This document shows, one piece after another, positions 15,364 through 23,482 of a DNA stretch of 64,000 nt. The stretch spans positions 310,001 through 374,000 of the forward strand of contig CBDDFV010000009.1 in the NCBI GenBank assembly GCA_965227335.1, given 5' to 3'. A program made the translations under genes and the position numbers. The first letter of the stretch is position 1. Each line of letters starts with the position of its first letter. Under the pieces are notes generated by a model. It saw only the letters and a program-made list of their open reading frames with translations. It was not told the DNA's origin and made no database searches. This DNA comes from CBDDFV01 sp965227335 (GTDB lineage Bacteria > Planctomycetota > Phycisphaerae > Phycisphaerales > SM1A02).

Positions 15364-16983
15364 TCACGCGAGCGGCAGCCGGATCGTGCGCTCCAGCTCC
15401 GCCGTCGGCCGGGCGATGAAATCGTACCCGTCCGCGTCCACCACCGTACAGCGAACCAGCTCCCCCGGCGTCAACGCCTCGTTCGCGTGCACGTAGGTCA
15501 GGGAATCAACCTGCGGCGCCTGGTGGTAGCACCGGCCTACGAACAGCGAACCCGCGTCCGACACCCCGGGCGTCGCCCGACCCGCCGCACCGTGCGCCGC
15601 GGGCGCGTCAATCAGCACGTCGAACTGCGCCCGTTGCTCCGCCACGTACGCCGCGTTGTCGAATGCAATCTGCTGCTGCACCAGCATCAGATCCTCTTCC
15701 CGGGCCGCCTTCACCTCGTCCGGCACGTGCAGATCGGGATCGCGATCCATCGCCCCCGCCGGCGTCCCCGGCTCCGGCGAATACTGGAACACGCCCATCG
15801 CGTCGAATCCGAACGCGTCGATGAACTCGAGCAGCTCCTCGTGGTCCGCCTCGGTCTCGCCGGGGAACCCTGTGATGAACGTCGTTCGGATCGCCAGCCC
15901 CGGAATGCGGTCACGCAGCTTGTGGAGCAGTTCCTCCTGCTCCGCCCGCGTGATGTTCCGACGCATCGACGTCAGCATCCGGTCCGACATGTGCTGCAGC
16001 GGAATGTCGATGTACTTCACGATGTTCGGCAGCGACGCAATGGTGTCGATCATCTCGTCCGTGAAGTGCGTCGGGTACACGTACATGAGACGCATCCAGC
16101 CGCCGCCCTGCTCCGCCGCGACGTCGTTCAGACCCCGCAGCATCCCGATCAGTCCCTCATCCTCGCCGTCGTACCCGATGTCGTAGCCGTAACTCGTCGT
16201 GTCCTGCCCGATGAGGTTCAACTCGAACGCGCCGTCCGCCATCAACTGACGCGCCTCCGAGAGAATCACGTCCAGCGGCTTCGAACGCATCTTGCCGCGA
16301 ATCGACGGGATCGTGCAGAACGCACACTTCTGGTTGCACCCCTCGCTCACCCGCAGGTACGCCCAGTGGCGCGGCGTCAGCCGGAACCGACCCGCATCAC
16401 TCTCGAAGTACCCCAGCCCTTTCCCGTCCGCGCCGTGCACCGTCAGACCAACCGTCTCGACCCCACGCGACTTCGCCGCCTGCAACGCGTTGCCGGCGAT
16501 CCAGTACTTCGGCGACGCGTCCGCATCGCCCGCCGCCGCCGCTCGCATCGCCGCCGCCGAGCCGCCCGTCACCGCGTCCAGAATGTGATCGCGGTCGAAC
16601 ACCCCGACCATCGCGTCGATCCCCGGGGCCCATTCCAGCATCTTCGCCCGATGCCGCTGCACCAGACACCCCGCGACAACGACCCGTTTGAGTCGTCCGG
16701 CGTCCTTCCGCTCGATCGCCTCCTGGATCACCGACAGCGATTCGTCCTTCGACGCCTCGAGAAAGCCGCAGGTGTTGACGACGATCGCGTCCGCCTCGTC
16801 ATGGTCGGAGACCAGCTCGAAACCCGCCTCGTCGAGCAGCCCGAGCATCTTCTCGGAATCGACGAGGTTCTTCGGGCAGCCCAGGGACACGAACGCGATC
16901 GATCGGACATCGCTGTCCGACGCCGCGGCGCCCGCGTCCGGAGCGGTCGAAATGGGGGGTGAAGACTCCGCCATCGGGGCCAT
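15364..16983 (-). CDS. rimO: Ribosomal protein S12 (Asp) methylthiotransferase
   Basis: Radical-SAM enzyme with two 4Fe-4S clusters that methylthiolates an aspartate of ribosomal protein S12. The 539-residue protein has the UPF0004 cysteines (FVSLGCPKNLVDSE, VNTCGFLE, VAGCLVQR), the radical-SAM triad CNQKCAFC after LRVSEG, the RimO-type DTTSYG and FPGETEADHEEL, and a C-terminal TRAM-like region. It is about 100 residues longer than E. coli RimO, with an N-terminal acidic tail and insertions near residues 150-180 and 455-490. MiaB is the alternative, but LGCPKN and QDTTSYG favour RimO. The ATG at 16983 is used; a second lies 3 codons later. Confidence 0.92.
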   Translation of the reverse strand: MAPMAESSPPISTAPDAGAAASDSDVRSIAFVSLGCPKNLVDSEKMLGLLDEAGFELVSDHDEADAIVVNTCGFLEASKDESLSVIQEAIERKDAGRLKRVVVAGCLVQRHRAKMLEWAPGIDAMVGVFDRDHILDAVTGGSAAAMRAAAAGDADASPKYWIAGNALQAAKSRGVETVGLTVHGADGKGLGYFESDAGRFRLTPRHWAYLRVSEGCNQKCAFCTIPSIRGKMRSKPLDVILSEARQLMADGAFELNLIGQDTTSYGYDIGYDGEDEGLIGMLRGLNDVAAEQGGGWMRLMYVYPTHFTDEMIDTIASLPNIVKYIDIPLQHMSDRMLTSMRRNITRAEQEELLHKLRDRIPGLAIRTTFITGFPGETEADHEELLEFIDAFGFDAMGVFQYSPEPGTPAGAMDRDPDLHVPDEVKAAREEDLMLVQQQIAFDNAAYVAEQRAQFDVLIDAPAAHGAAGRATPGVSDAGSLFVGRCYHQAPQVDSLTYVHANEALTPGELVRCTVVDADGYDFIARPTAELERTIRLPLA

Positions 16984-17134
16984 GATAGCCCCCGCGCCCC
17001 CGCAGACCCCGTTTCGGGATTTTTTTCCGACCGCCGCGCAGGAACGCGACGCCACGCTCGTAGGAAAACGCGGCGCCCGATCGTCGGGCGTCATCAGGAC
17101 ACAGCGCGGCTGGCTCGTTGCCGGCCGCGACAGA

Positions 17135-17158
17135 AGCCCCGCTCGGGCGTGCGGGGCT
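17135..17158. terminator. Strong hairpin between nadD and rimO
   Basis: Perfect 8-bp stem AGCCCCGC / GCGGGGCT with an 8-nt loop. The T-rich side (TTTCTT) is on the plus strand, although the neighbouring genes run minus; on the minus strand it is followed by TTCTGT. It may stop nadD transcription 41 nt past that gene, or block antisense reading. Confidence 0.55.
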
Positions 17159-17198
17159 TTCTTATCATCCGCACCCAGCGAGGGCCGCCGGAGAACGG

Positions 17199-17816
17199 TC
17201 AGCCATAGAGCCCCGCTGCCTCGATGTACGACGCCACGGCCGGATCCAGCTCGTCACCCGCGTCGCCCGAACGAATCGACGTCGCCGCCGCATCCATCAG
17301 CGGGGTGTCCACGATCCATCCGGCCCATCGCGCGGCGTCGGTCTCGCCATGCACCTCGGTCCAGTGTTCGATCAGCGACGCTCGGCTCCACGGCGCCCGC
17401 AGCATGATCGCGGGCGGGGCCAGCTCGATGATCGTCTCCCAGCGCCGCCACTGATGAAACACCGCCGCCTGATCCGCCCCGATCAGCAGCCGCCGACGCT
17501 CCGACCCCGGACGGATCGCGTCCAGCTCCGCCAGCGTGTCCGCCGTAAAGCACGCCTGCTCGCGGTAGACCTCGACCGTCGAGATCTCCGCCTCCGGCAC
17601 GTCGCGCAACGCAATCGCCAGCATCGCCAGCCGATGCCGTCCCGCCGATGGCGCATCCGATTTCAACGGGTTGCGTCCCGTCGGGATGTACAGGATCTTT
17701 GACGCCTCCAGGGTCTCCGCCGCCGCGCGCGGCAGATCCACGTGCGCTCGGTGGGGCGGGTCGAACGTCCCGCCGTAGACAAGAACAAGCGGCCCGTCCG
17801 CCGCGTCGTTGGTCAT
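17199..17816 (-). CDS. nadD: Nicotinate-nucleotide adenylyltransferase
   Basis: Converts nicotinate mononucleotide and ATP to deamido-NAD in NAD synthesis. The 205-residue nucleotidyltransferase has the N-terminal motif VYGGTFDPPHRAHVDL, PTGRNPLKS (substrate loop), RRRLLIGADQAA and the C-terminal ATSIRSG, in place of the usual IS(S)TxIR. Length is normal. A TACACT box ends 6 nt before the ATG (17823-17828), so the message may be leaderless. rimO follows after a hairpin. Confidence 0.92.
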   Translation of the reverse strand: MTNDAADGPLVLVYGGTFDPPHRAHVDLPRAAAETLEASKILYIPTGRNPLKSDAPSAGRHRLAMLAIALRDVPEAEISTVEVYREQACFTADTLAELDAIRPGSERRRLLIGADQAAVFHQWRRWETIIELAPPAIMLRAPWSRASLIEHWTEVHGETDAARWAGWIVDTPLMDAAATSIRSGDAGDELDPAVASYIEAAGLYG

Positions 17817-17845
17817 CCCTGAAGTGTAGTCGTCAATCGGTCGGC

Positions 17846-18190
17846 TCAGTGATCAGCGGGGTCGACCCACATCAGGGCCTGGCCCTCGCCCGACGCGACG
17901 CCGGTGAGATCGACGTCCGGAAACCGGGACTCGACCTCCCCGCGTGTGATCGACGTTGCGATCACGGATCCGTCCGCCTGCCGGATGGTGTAGAGCGGCC
18001 CGAACGGACCGGCTTCGAGTTCGACCCGGTAATCGACCGTCTCGAGCGACCCGAGAGAGCGTGCCGGCGCCGCCCGCCCTCCGGCCCGTGAATCATCGGG
18101 AACGAAGAGACTCGCCAGCAGCAGCAGGCCCATCGCGCAGGCCCCGCAGACGGCGACTCGGCCGGCCAGATTGGACGATGAAACACCCAT
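17846..18190 (-). CDS. Small exported/membrane-anchored protein of unknown function
   Basis: A protein of about 114 residues (118 if the Met at 18202 is used). It has one hydrophobic N-terminal segment (VAVCGACAMGLLLLASLFV), a short Ala/Arg linker, and a C-terminal domain of about 70 residues with VDYRVELEAGPFGPLYTIRQ ... TSITRGEVESRFPDVDL. The pattern resembles a small beta-rich periplasmic domain. No family recognised. It is on the minus strand just upstream of nadD with 29 nt between them. Confidence 0.6.
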   Translation of the reverse strand: MGVSSSNLAGRVAVCGACAMGLLLLASLFVPDDSRAGGRAAPARSLGSLETVDYRVELEAGPFGPLYTIRQADGSVIATSITRGEVESRFPDVDLTGVASGEGQALMWVDPADH

Positions 18191-18257
18191 CACCCCCCTC
18201 ATCGGCAGGATCGCGTGGACGGCTCACCCGGGTCGGCCCCGACCACCCAATCCGGAG

Positions 18258-18285
18258 TTGTTTTCCCTGAAAAAGCGGCTATCAT
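18258..18285 (+). promoter_or_regulatory. Sigma-70-like promoter of tRNA-Glu
   Basis: TTGTTT (18258-18263), a 16-nt spacer, and TATCAT (18280-18285), ending 14 nt before the first base of the tRNA. TATCAT/TACCAT is the recurrent -10-like hexamer in this window. Confidence 0.6.
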
Positions 18286-18299
18286 CCCCCGTCTTGACT

Positions 18300-18374
18300 G
18301 ACCCCATCGTCTAGTCAGGTCCAGGACGTCAGGTTTTCATCCTGAAGACAGGGGTTCGAATCCCCTTGGGGTCG
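18300..18374 (+). tRNA. tRNA-Glu (anticodon TTC)
   Basis: A 75-nt cloverleaf. The acceptor stem GACCCCA / TGGGGTC is a perfect 7 bp, the discriminator is G, and the D-arm region TCGTCTAGTCAGGTCCAGGA is like other tRNA-Glu. The anticodon stem TCAGG/CCTGA closes the loop TTTTCAT with anticodon TTC, and the T arm contains GGGGTTCGAATCCCC. CCA is not encoded. It stands alone, with its own promoter, between minus-strand genes and a plus-strand membrane protein gene. No att-like duplication of its 3' end is visible in the window. Confidence 0.95.
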
Positions 18375-18474
18375 CTTTCGCTGCAGGAGGCTCGTCCGCC
18401 CGGACGGGCCTCCCGTCACTTAACGACCGCTCGTCGGTCGCCCGCCCGCCGTCGGACCACACCCGAGGTCCCCG

Positions 18475-19218
18475 ATGCCCACCCGCCTCGGCCCGCTCGT
18501 CGCTGCTCTCGTCACGGCCGCCGGTCTCGGGGTCGCCCCCGCGCCGCCGGGCCTGCCCCTGACCCCCGGCCAACGCGACACGCTGGCGACCGCCGCCGAC
18601 GAGACCGACGCCCTCGACCCCGCCTTCGACCTCCTCGCCGGCACCGTCGCCGACCTCGACGTCGAGCCCGATGATCTCCCCGCCGCCCCGCTCGCGGCGA
18701 CGCATCTCGACCCGGACGCCCTTCGCGGACGCCTCTTCGCCTTCCGGGGCGTCGTCCAGCAGACCACCCGACGGACCGACGCTGACACCATCGAGTGCTT
18801 CCTCCGTCGGCCCGGCGGTCCGCCGTTCGTCGTCTATCTCGTCGGTCCTGACGTCGATCTCGTCCCGCCCCGTCCCGGGGCTCGGATCGAGGGATTCGGC
18901 GCGTTCTACAAGGTGCTCGGGGCCCGCGCCCGCGATGGATCGCGCCGGACGTACGCGGCGTTCGTCGGCCGGACCGTCGCCGTCGAGCCCGCCAGTCCCG
19001 CCGTCGCCCCCGCCGCGCTCGTCGCCGGACTCGCGGTGCTGGCGACCGCGCTGGTGCTGCTGCGTCGTCGAATCGCGCGGCTCGGCCCCCGTGATCGCGT
19101 GCGACCGATCACGCCGCCGGTTGCACAGACCGGCTCCTTGCCCGACGATCCTGCCGACGCCCTCGGCGAACTTGCCCGCCGCGCACGGAACGACCGACCC
19201 CGCGAGGACCAGACGTGA
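18475..19218 (+). CDS. Membrane protein of unknown function upstream of aroB
   Basis: A 247-residue protein. The N-terminal hydrophobic segment (LVAALVTAAGLGVA) may be a signal peptide. A central domain (about 85-175) with LRGRLFAFRGVVQQTTRR, FVVYLVGPDVDLVPPRPGARIEGFGAFYKV looks like an OB-like beta barrel. A transmembrane helix follows (VAPAALVAGLAVLATALVLLRRRIARL, about 180-206), then a basic cytoplasmic tail. No known family. Its stop overlaps the GTG start of aroB (19215-19218), so it is translationally coupled to it. Confidence 0.65.
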   Translation: MPTRLGPLVAALVTAAGLGVAPAPPGLPLTPGQRDTLATAADETDALDPAFDLLAGTVADLDVEPDDLPAAPLAATHLDPDALRGRLFAFRGVVQQTTRRTDADTIECFLRRPGGPPFVVYLVGPDVDLVPPRPGARIEGFGAFYKVLGARARDGSRRTYAAFVGRTVAVEPASPAVAPAALVAGLAVLATALVLLRRRIARLGPRDRVRPITPPVAQTGSLPDDPADALGELARRARNDRPREDQT

Positions 19219-20318
19219 GCACCGTTCGGGTTGAACTCGGCGACCGCAGCTACGACGTCGTCGTCGAACCCGGCGCCCGACGCGACGCCGCGTCACGCAT
19301 CCGGGCGGTGACCCCCGCCAGCGGAGCGCTCATCATCGCCGACGACGCCGTCGCCGACACGCACGCGGCGGACGTCCGCGCCAGCTTCGGTTGCTCGCCC
19401 TCCGTCGTCACGCTCCCCGCCGACGAGAAACACAAGTCGCTCGACGCGGTACGCACGATCTATGACGCCGCGCTGCAGACCCGGCTCGAACGGCGCGGCG
19501 TGATGGTCGCCGTCGGCGGCGGCGTCGTCGGCGACATCGCGGGATTCGCCGCCGCGACCTATCTACGCGGCGTCGACGTCGTTCAGCTGCCCACCACGCT
19601 GCTCGCCATGGTCGACGCCTCCGTCGGCGGCAAGACGGGGGTCAACTTCCCGCTGCCCGACGGCGAACTCGGGAAGAACCTCATCGGCGGCTTCTGGCAA
19701 CCCCGCCTGGTCCTCGCGGATCCCGAAACCCTGGCCACCCTCCCGCCCCGCGACTTCCGCTGTGGTCTGGCCGAGTGCGTCAAGCACGCCGTCATCGCCG
19801 ACGCCGCGCTCCTTGACCAGATCGAACGCGACGCCGACGCCATCCTCACCCTCCAGCCGGACGCCCTCACGACGCTCATCCACCGATGCGTCGCGATCAA
19901 GGCCGAGGTCGTGGCCGCCGACGAACGCGAGTCCGGCCGACGCGCGCTGCTCAACCTCGGCCATACGTTCGCGCACGCGATCGAGCCGATCGCAGCCCTC
20001 GACCTCCGGCACGGCGAAGCCGTCTCCATCGGACTCGCCGCGGCGGCGCACGTCGCCGTCGAACGCGGCGACCTCGACGCCGCCGACGCTCGACGCGTCG
20101 CCGACCTGCTCGCCCGGCTCGAACTTCCCGTCCGCCTGCCCGACCACGCCCCCGCCCCCGATGTCCTGCGGGCCGCGATGGCGTTCGACAAGAAGGTCGT
20201 CGACGGTCGCATCCGCCTCGTTCTCCCACGCGGGATCGGCGATGCGTTCATGACGGACGACACGCCCGAAGATCTCATCGATCGCGCCTGGCGTGCGGTC
20301 GGCGCGGCGGCGTCATGA
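19215..20318 (+). CDS. aroB: 3-dehydroquinate synthase
   Basis: Second step of the shikimate pathway: DAHP to 3-dehydroquinate, NAD- and zinc-dependent, in the cytoplasm. The 367-residue protein has VAVGGGVVGDIAGFAAATYLRG (NAD site), QLPTTLLAMVDASVGGKTGVN, the zinc ligands Glu in GLAECVKHAVI and His in NLGHTFAHAIE and DLRHGEAVSIG. Length and order are standard. The start codon is GTG, overlapping the previous stop; its own stop overlaps the ATG of the next gene by 4 bases, making a three-gene coupled unit. Confidence 0.96.
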   Translation: MSTVRVELGDRSYDVVVEPGARRDAASRIRAVTPASGALIIADDAVADTHAADVRASFGCSPSVVTLPADEKHKSLDAVRTIYDAALQTRLERRGVMVAVGGGVVGDIAGFAAATYLRGVDVVQLPTTLLAMVDASVGGKTGVNFPLPDGELGKNLIGGFWQPRLVLADPETLATLPPRDFRCGLAECVKHAVIADAALLDQIERDADAILTLQPDALTTLIHRCVAIKAEVVAADERESGRRALLNLGHTFAHAIEPIAALDLRHGEAVSIGLAAAAHVAVERGDLDAADARRVADLLARLELPVRLPDHAPAPDVLRAAMAFDKKVVDGRIRLVLPRGIGDAFMTDDTPEDLIDRAWRAVGAAAS

Positions 20319-21913
20319 GTCGCTCTCCGGGTGGCGCCCGTCGCTTCGGCGTCATTCTGCTGATCGTCGTGGTCGCGTCAGTGCTCGTCGGCCGCTTCGG
20401 TGCGCCATCGGACCTCTGGGACCAGACCCAGCCGAAGACCGTCGCTTACACGCTCGACATCATCGAGCACGGCGACTGGCTGCTGCCCACGCATCTCGGC
20501 GTCACGCCCGCCACGAAACCGCCCCTTTTCAACTGGCTGGCCGTTCCCTTTGTCCGCGCGGTCGGCCCGCACGTCGATCTCGCCCACAAGGCGCCGAGCG
20601 TGCTGGCGTTGCTCGCGTCGGTCGGTCTGCTCATCGCGGCGGGACGATGGCTCCGACGGCCCGACCTCGGCGTCCTCGCCGGGATCTTCTTCACCGCGAA
20701 CTACACGATCTTCAAGCTCGCCGGTCTCGCCCGGCCCGACATGCTCCTGACGGCGCTCCTGCTCGGCGCCTGGATGCTGGCGACGGCGGCGTTCCTGCGT
20801 GCCGATGACCGGCGGGTCTCGCCGTGGACGATCTCGCCCCTCGCGTGCGGCTTCTGGTGCATCGTTGCTCTGGCGTGGATGACCAAGGGCCCCGCCGCCC
20901 TGGTGGTGGTGATCTACGCCTTCGTCGGAGCCCGCGTCGTGACGGGGCGGTGGGGGGGCGCCAACCGTCTCGGCTGGGCGTGGGGCCTGCCGCTGAGTAC
21001 GGGCGTCTTTGTCGCGTGGCTGGCGTCCGTCTGGAGCGTCAATCCGGACCACCTACGCGACAATCTGATCGGCGCGCAGATCGTCGAGCGGATGGCGGGC
21101 GGACCGGAGAGCGGCGGCGGCGGGATGTGGCGCTGGATCCGCACGCTGCCCAACCTGCCCCTCTACTTCATCGTCCGCTTCGCGCCGTGGTCGATCCTCG
21201 CCATCCTCGGTGCGATCGGCGTCCGGCAGCGCGAGAAGGCGGGCGAACCGATCGATCCCGCGATCTCGCGGGGCGCCAGCGCGGCCGTCGTCTACGCCGT
21301 CATCGTCATCGCCTTCTACACCCTCAGCGCCGGGAAGCGGGCCGACTACATCGCCAGCATCTTCGGACCTGCGGCCCTCCTCGCCGCGTGGCAGTGGGCG
21401 GTGTGGACACGCGACCAGCCCGTCGCCCGCTGGACGTGGCCGGGCGCCGTGGCGATCGTCAGCGTGGCGATCATGACCGTCGTCGACCTCCGGCCGCTGA
21501 CCTCCATCCGGCCCGATTTCGCCCGCGCGGTCGAGACCTTCAACCACGACGTCCGGCGCCGGATCGCCGCCGATCCCGCCCCCATCATTTTTGCTGACTG
21601 GGGCTCCAGCGAACTGCCCACACGGCTCGGCGTCACCCGGCCGATCGGGCCCGACGGGATTCCGGACCTCGCGACGGAAGGCGTCCCGTTCTGGCTCATT
21701 GGCAGTTTTCCGCCCGGATTTCCCGGTCCGGACGCCGCCGTGGCCGGTCTGTCCCGCCCTGATCTGATCATCGAGGAGGTCGTCGCGCCCGATCCCATGT
21801 TCGCCCGGGCCGCCGACGCCGGATTCGACACCGGCGTTCCGGATCGCCTCGCGCTGTACGCGGTTCGGCCCGCAACCCCCGCCGATCCTTCGATTTTCAA
21901 GGCCGATCGCTGA
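20315..21913 (+). CDS. GT39/ArnT-like membrane glycosyltransferase
   Basis: A 532-residue integral membrane protein with roughly ten to twelve hydrophobic helices. The first periplasmic loop carries DLWDQTQPKTVAYTLDIIEHGDWLLPTHLGVTPATKPPLFNWL, the D/E...KPPL-W pattern of the GT39/GT83 family (ArnT, PMT), which transfers a sugar from a polyprenyl phosphate donor to lipid A or proteins. A soluble C-terminal domain follows the last helix (about residue 400 on). With lpxA in the window, lipid A or another envelope acceptor is plausible; the substrate is not shown. It is coupled to aroB by an ATGA overlap. Confidence 0.8.
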   Translation: MSRSPGGARRFGVILLIVVVASVLVGRFGAPSDLWDQTQPKTVAYTLDIIEHGDWLLPTHLGVTPATKPPLFNWLAVPFVRAVGPHVDLAHKAPSVLALLASVGLLIAAGRWLRRPDLGVLAGIFFTANYTIFKLAGLARPDMLLTALLLGAWMLATAAFLRADDRRVSPWTISPLACGFWCIVALAWMTKGPAALVVVIYAFVGARVVTGRWGGANRLGWAWGLPLSTGVFVAWLASVWSVNPDHLRDNLIGAQIVERMAGGPESGGGGMWRWIRTLPNLPLYFIVRFAPWSILAILGAIGVRQREKAGEPIDPAISRGASAAVVYAVIVIAFYTLSAGKRADYIASIFGPAALLAAWQWAVWTRDQPVARWTWPGAVAIVSVAIMTVVDLRPLTSIRPDFARAVETFNHDVRRRIAADPAPIIFADWGSSELPTRLGVTRPIGPDGIPDLATEGVPFWLIGSFPPGFPGPDAAVAGLSRPDLIIEEVVAPDPMFARAADAGFDTGVPDRLALYAVRPATPADPSIFKADR

Positions 21914-21997
21914 CGATTCCGATAACACGACGACCGCCGGGCACGGATGCTCTGTCGCGCGAGCAACTGTCGTTCCGCCGGTGTGAGGAGCGCTCCC

Positions 21998-23482
21998 GTG
22001 CGAACGCTGGCGATCGTGAATCAGAAGGGCGGCTGTGGCAAGACCACGACGTGCATCAATCTCGCGGCGGTGTACGCCCGCCGCGGATATCGCACGCTCA
22101 TCGTGGACATGGACCCGCAGTCGCATTGCGCCGCCGGACTCGGCGTCCCCGAGGACCGCATCGAGTATTCGATCGCCGACGCCCTGCTGAACGTCGAGTC
22201 CGCCGCCGACACCGATCCGGACTGGATCTGGGAAGTCAGCGGCGACCTGCACCTCGCCCCGAGCACCATGCGGCTCGCCGGCCTGGAAGCCCCGCAGGGG
22301 GGGCTGCATGAACAACCCGACAAGGACCAGCGGCTCTCCCGCGTGCTCGCCCTTCTCGCCTCACGGTACGACCGCTGCCTGATCGACTGCCCGCCGACGC
22401 TCGGACTCCTGACCTTCAACGCCCTCCGCGCCGCCCGCGAAGTCGTCGTGCCCATCCAGACGGAGTTCTTCGCACTTCGGGGCGCCGAAAAGCAGTGGAC
22501 CACGATCGAACGCCTCATCGAGCGACTCGGCCGGCCCATCATCTGCCACATGCTGCCGACACTGCACAATCCGGAGGCGAAGATCGCCATCGATGTGCTT
22601 GCCGCCCTCCGCCGTAAATTCGCCGGCCAGCTCCTGCCGATCGTCGTTCACGATGATGATGCGTTGCGCGAAGCGGCGGCCCAGGGCCAGTCGGTGCTGG
22701 AACACGCGACGGACTCCACCGCGGCCGCGGATTACACGGCGCTCGCGGACTGGCTGGAAGCGCACGCCCCCGCGCCCACCGTCGAGATCGGCGCCGCGCA
22801 CGCCCATGCCCTGAGATCCGGACCGTCCGTCGGGGCCGCCACCGCGGCGTCGCTGCATGCCGCGCGTGCGGGCGCCGGCGGCGCTCGCGCGGCGGAGCTG
22901 GCCCGGCGTGTTCGCGAGATCTCGCTGCGTCCGCCGAGTGACGAATCCGACCCCGCGACGACGTCGCCGGCCGCCGAGACCGCCCCGGCCGCCGAGCCGC
23001 CGACCGATGACGGCGGCGGCGACGATCTTCGCACCGAGGCCGAACTCCTGTCGATGCGGCTCTGGTCGCTCCAGCGTGGCCTGCGGGGCGAATCGACGCC
23101 CGCGGCCGACGCCGCGCCCGCCCCGACCTTGTCGCCCGGCGGCATCGCGGTCAGATCCACGCCCCGCGTCACGACCTTCGGGGCCCGGCCCACCAGCGCC
23201 GGCGTGCTGTTCGTCCAGCCGGGCGATGTCGGCCAGCGGGTGGCGATCGCGGGCGAGTTCAACAACTGGTCAGAGGTCGCCACGCCGTTGCGGTTCAACG
23301 ACCTGCTCAACGTCCACGAGACCGTCGCCGCCCTGCCGCCCGGCCGCCACCAGTACCGGCTCATTGTTGACGGCGTGTGGCGAACCGATGAGCATAACCC
23401 GATCCAGGCGCCGAACGCCTTCGGTGAAATCAACTCGGTGGTCGTCGTGCCGCCGACCGATGAGGACGAGTCCGACCCATGA
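21998..23482 (+). CDS. ParA/Soj-type ATPase fused to a CBM48 (AMPK-beta glycogen-binding-like) domain
   Basis: A 494-residue two-domain protein. Residues 1-255 are a ParA ATPase: the deviant Walker A IVNQKGGCGKTTTCINLA, LIVDMDPQSHCAAG, DCPPTLGLLTFNAL and PIQTEFFALRG. An Ala/Pro-rich linker (about 260-385) leads to a C-terminal beta-sandwich (about 400-488) with VAIAGEFNNWSEVATPL, LPPGRHQYRLIVDGVWRTDEHNP and FGEINSVVVV, the AMPK1-CBM/CBM48 signature that binds alpha-glucans in other proteins. The start is GTG with a GAGGAG ribosome site 7 nt before it (21985-21990). No ParB or parS is nearby. The fusion is unusual; the role may be positioning of a carbohydrate granule or regulation, which is inference. 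Confidence 0.88.
   Translation: MRTLAIVNQKGGCGKTTTCINLAAVYARRGYRTLIVDMDPQSHCAAGLGVPEDRIEYSIADALLNVESAADTDPDWIWEVSGDLHLAPSTMRLAGLEAPQGGLHEQPDKDQRLSRVLALLASRYDRCLIDCPPTLGLLTFNALRAAREVVVPIQTEFFALRGAEKQWTTIERLIERLGRPIICHMLPTLHNPEAKIAIDVLAALRRKFAGQLLPIVVHDDDALREAAAQGQSVLEHATDSTAAADYTALADWLEAHAPAPTVEIGAAHAHALRSGPSVGAATAASLHAARAGAGGARAAELARRVREISLRPPSDESDPATTSPAAETAPAAEPPTDDGGGDDLRTEAELLSMRLWSLQRGLRGESTPAADAAPAPTLSPGGIAVRSTPRVTTFGARPTSAGVLFVQPGDVGQRVAIAGEFNNWSEVATPLRFNDLLNVHETVAALPPGRHQYRLIVDGVWRTDEHNPIQAPNAFGEINSVVVVPPTDEDESDP

Noticed and set aside
18300..18400. tRNA-Glu as an integration site for a mobile element
   Set aside because: No integrase, no duplicated tRNA 3' end and no change in gene content were seen on either side.
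21998..23482. Chromosome-partition parA near an origin of replication
   Set aside because: No parB, parS-like palindrome, dnaA box cluster or gid genes nearby, and the protein has an extra CBM48-like domain; an origin is not supported.
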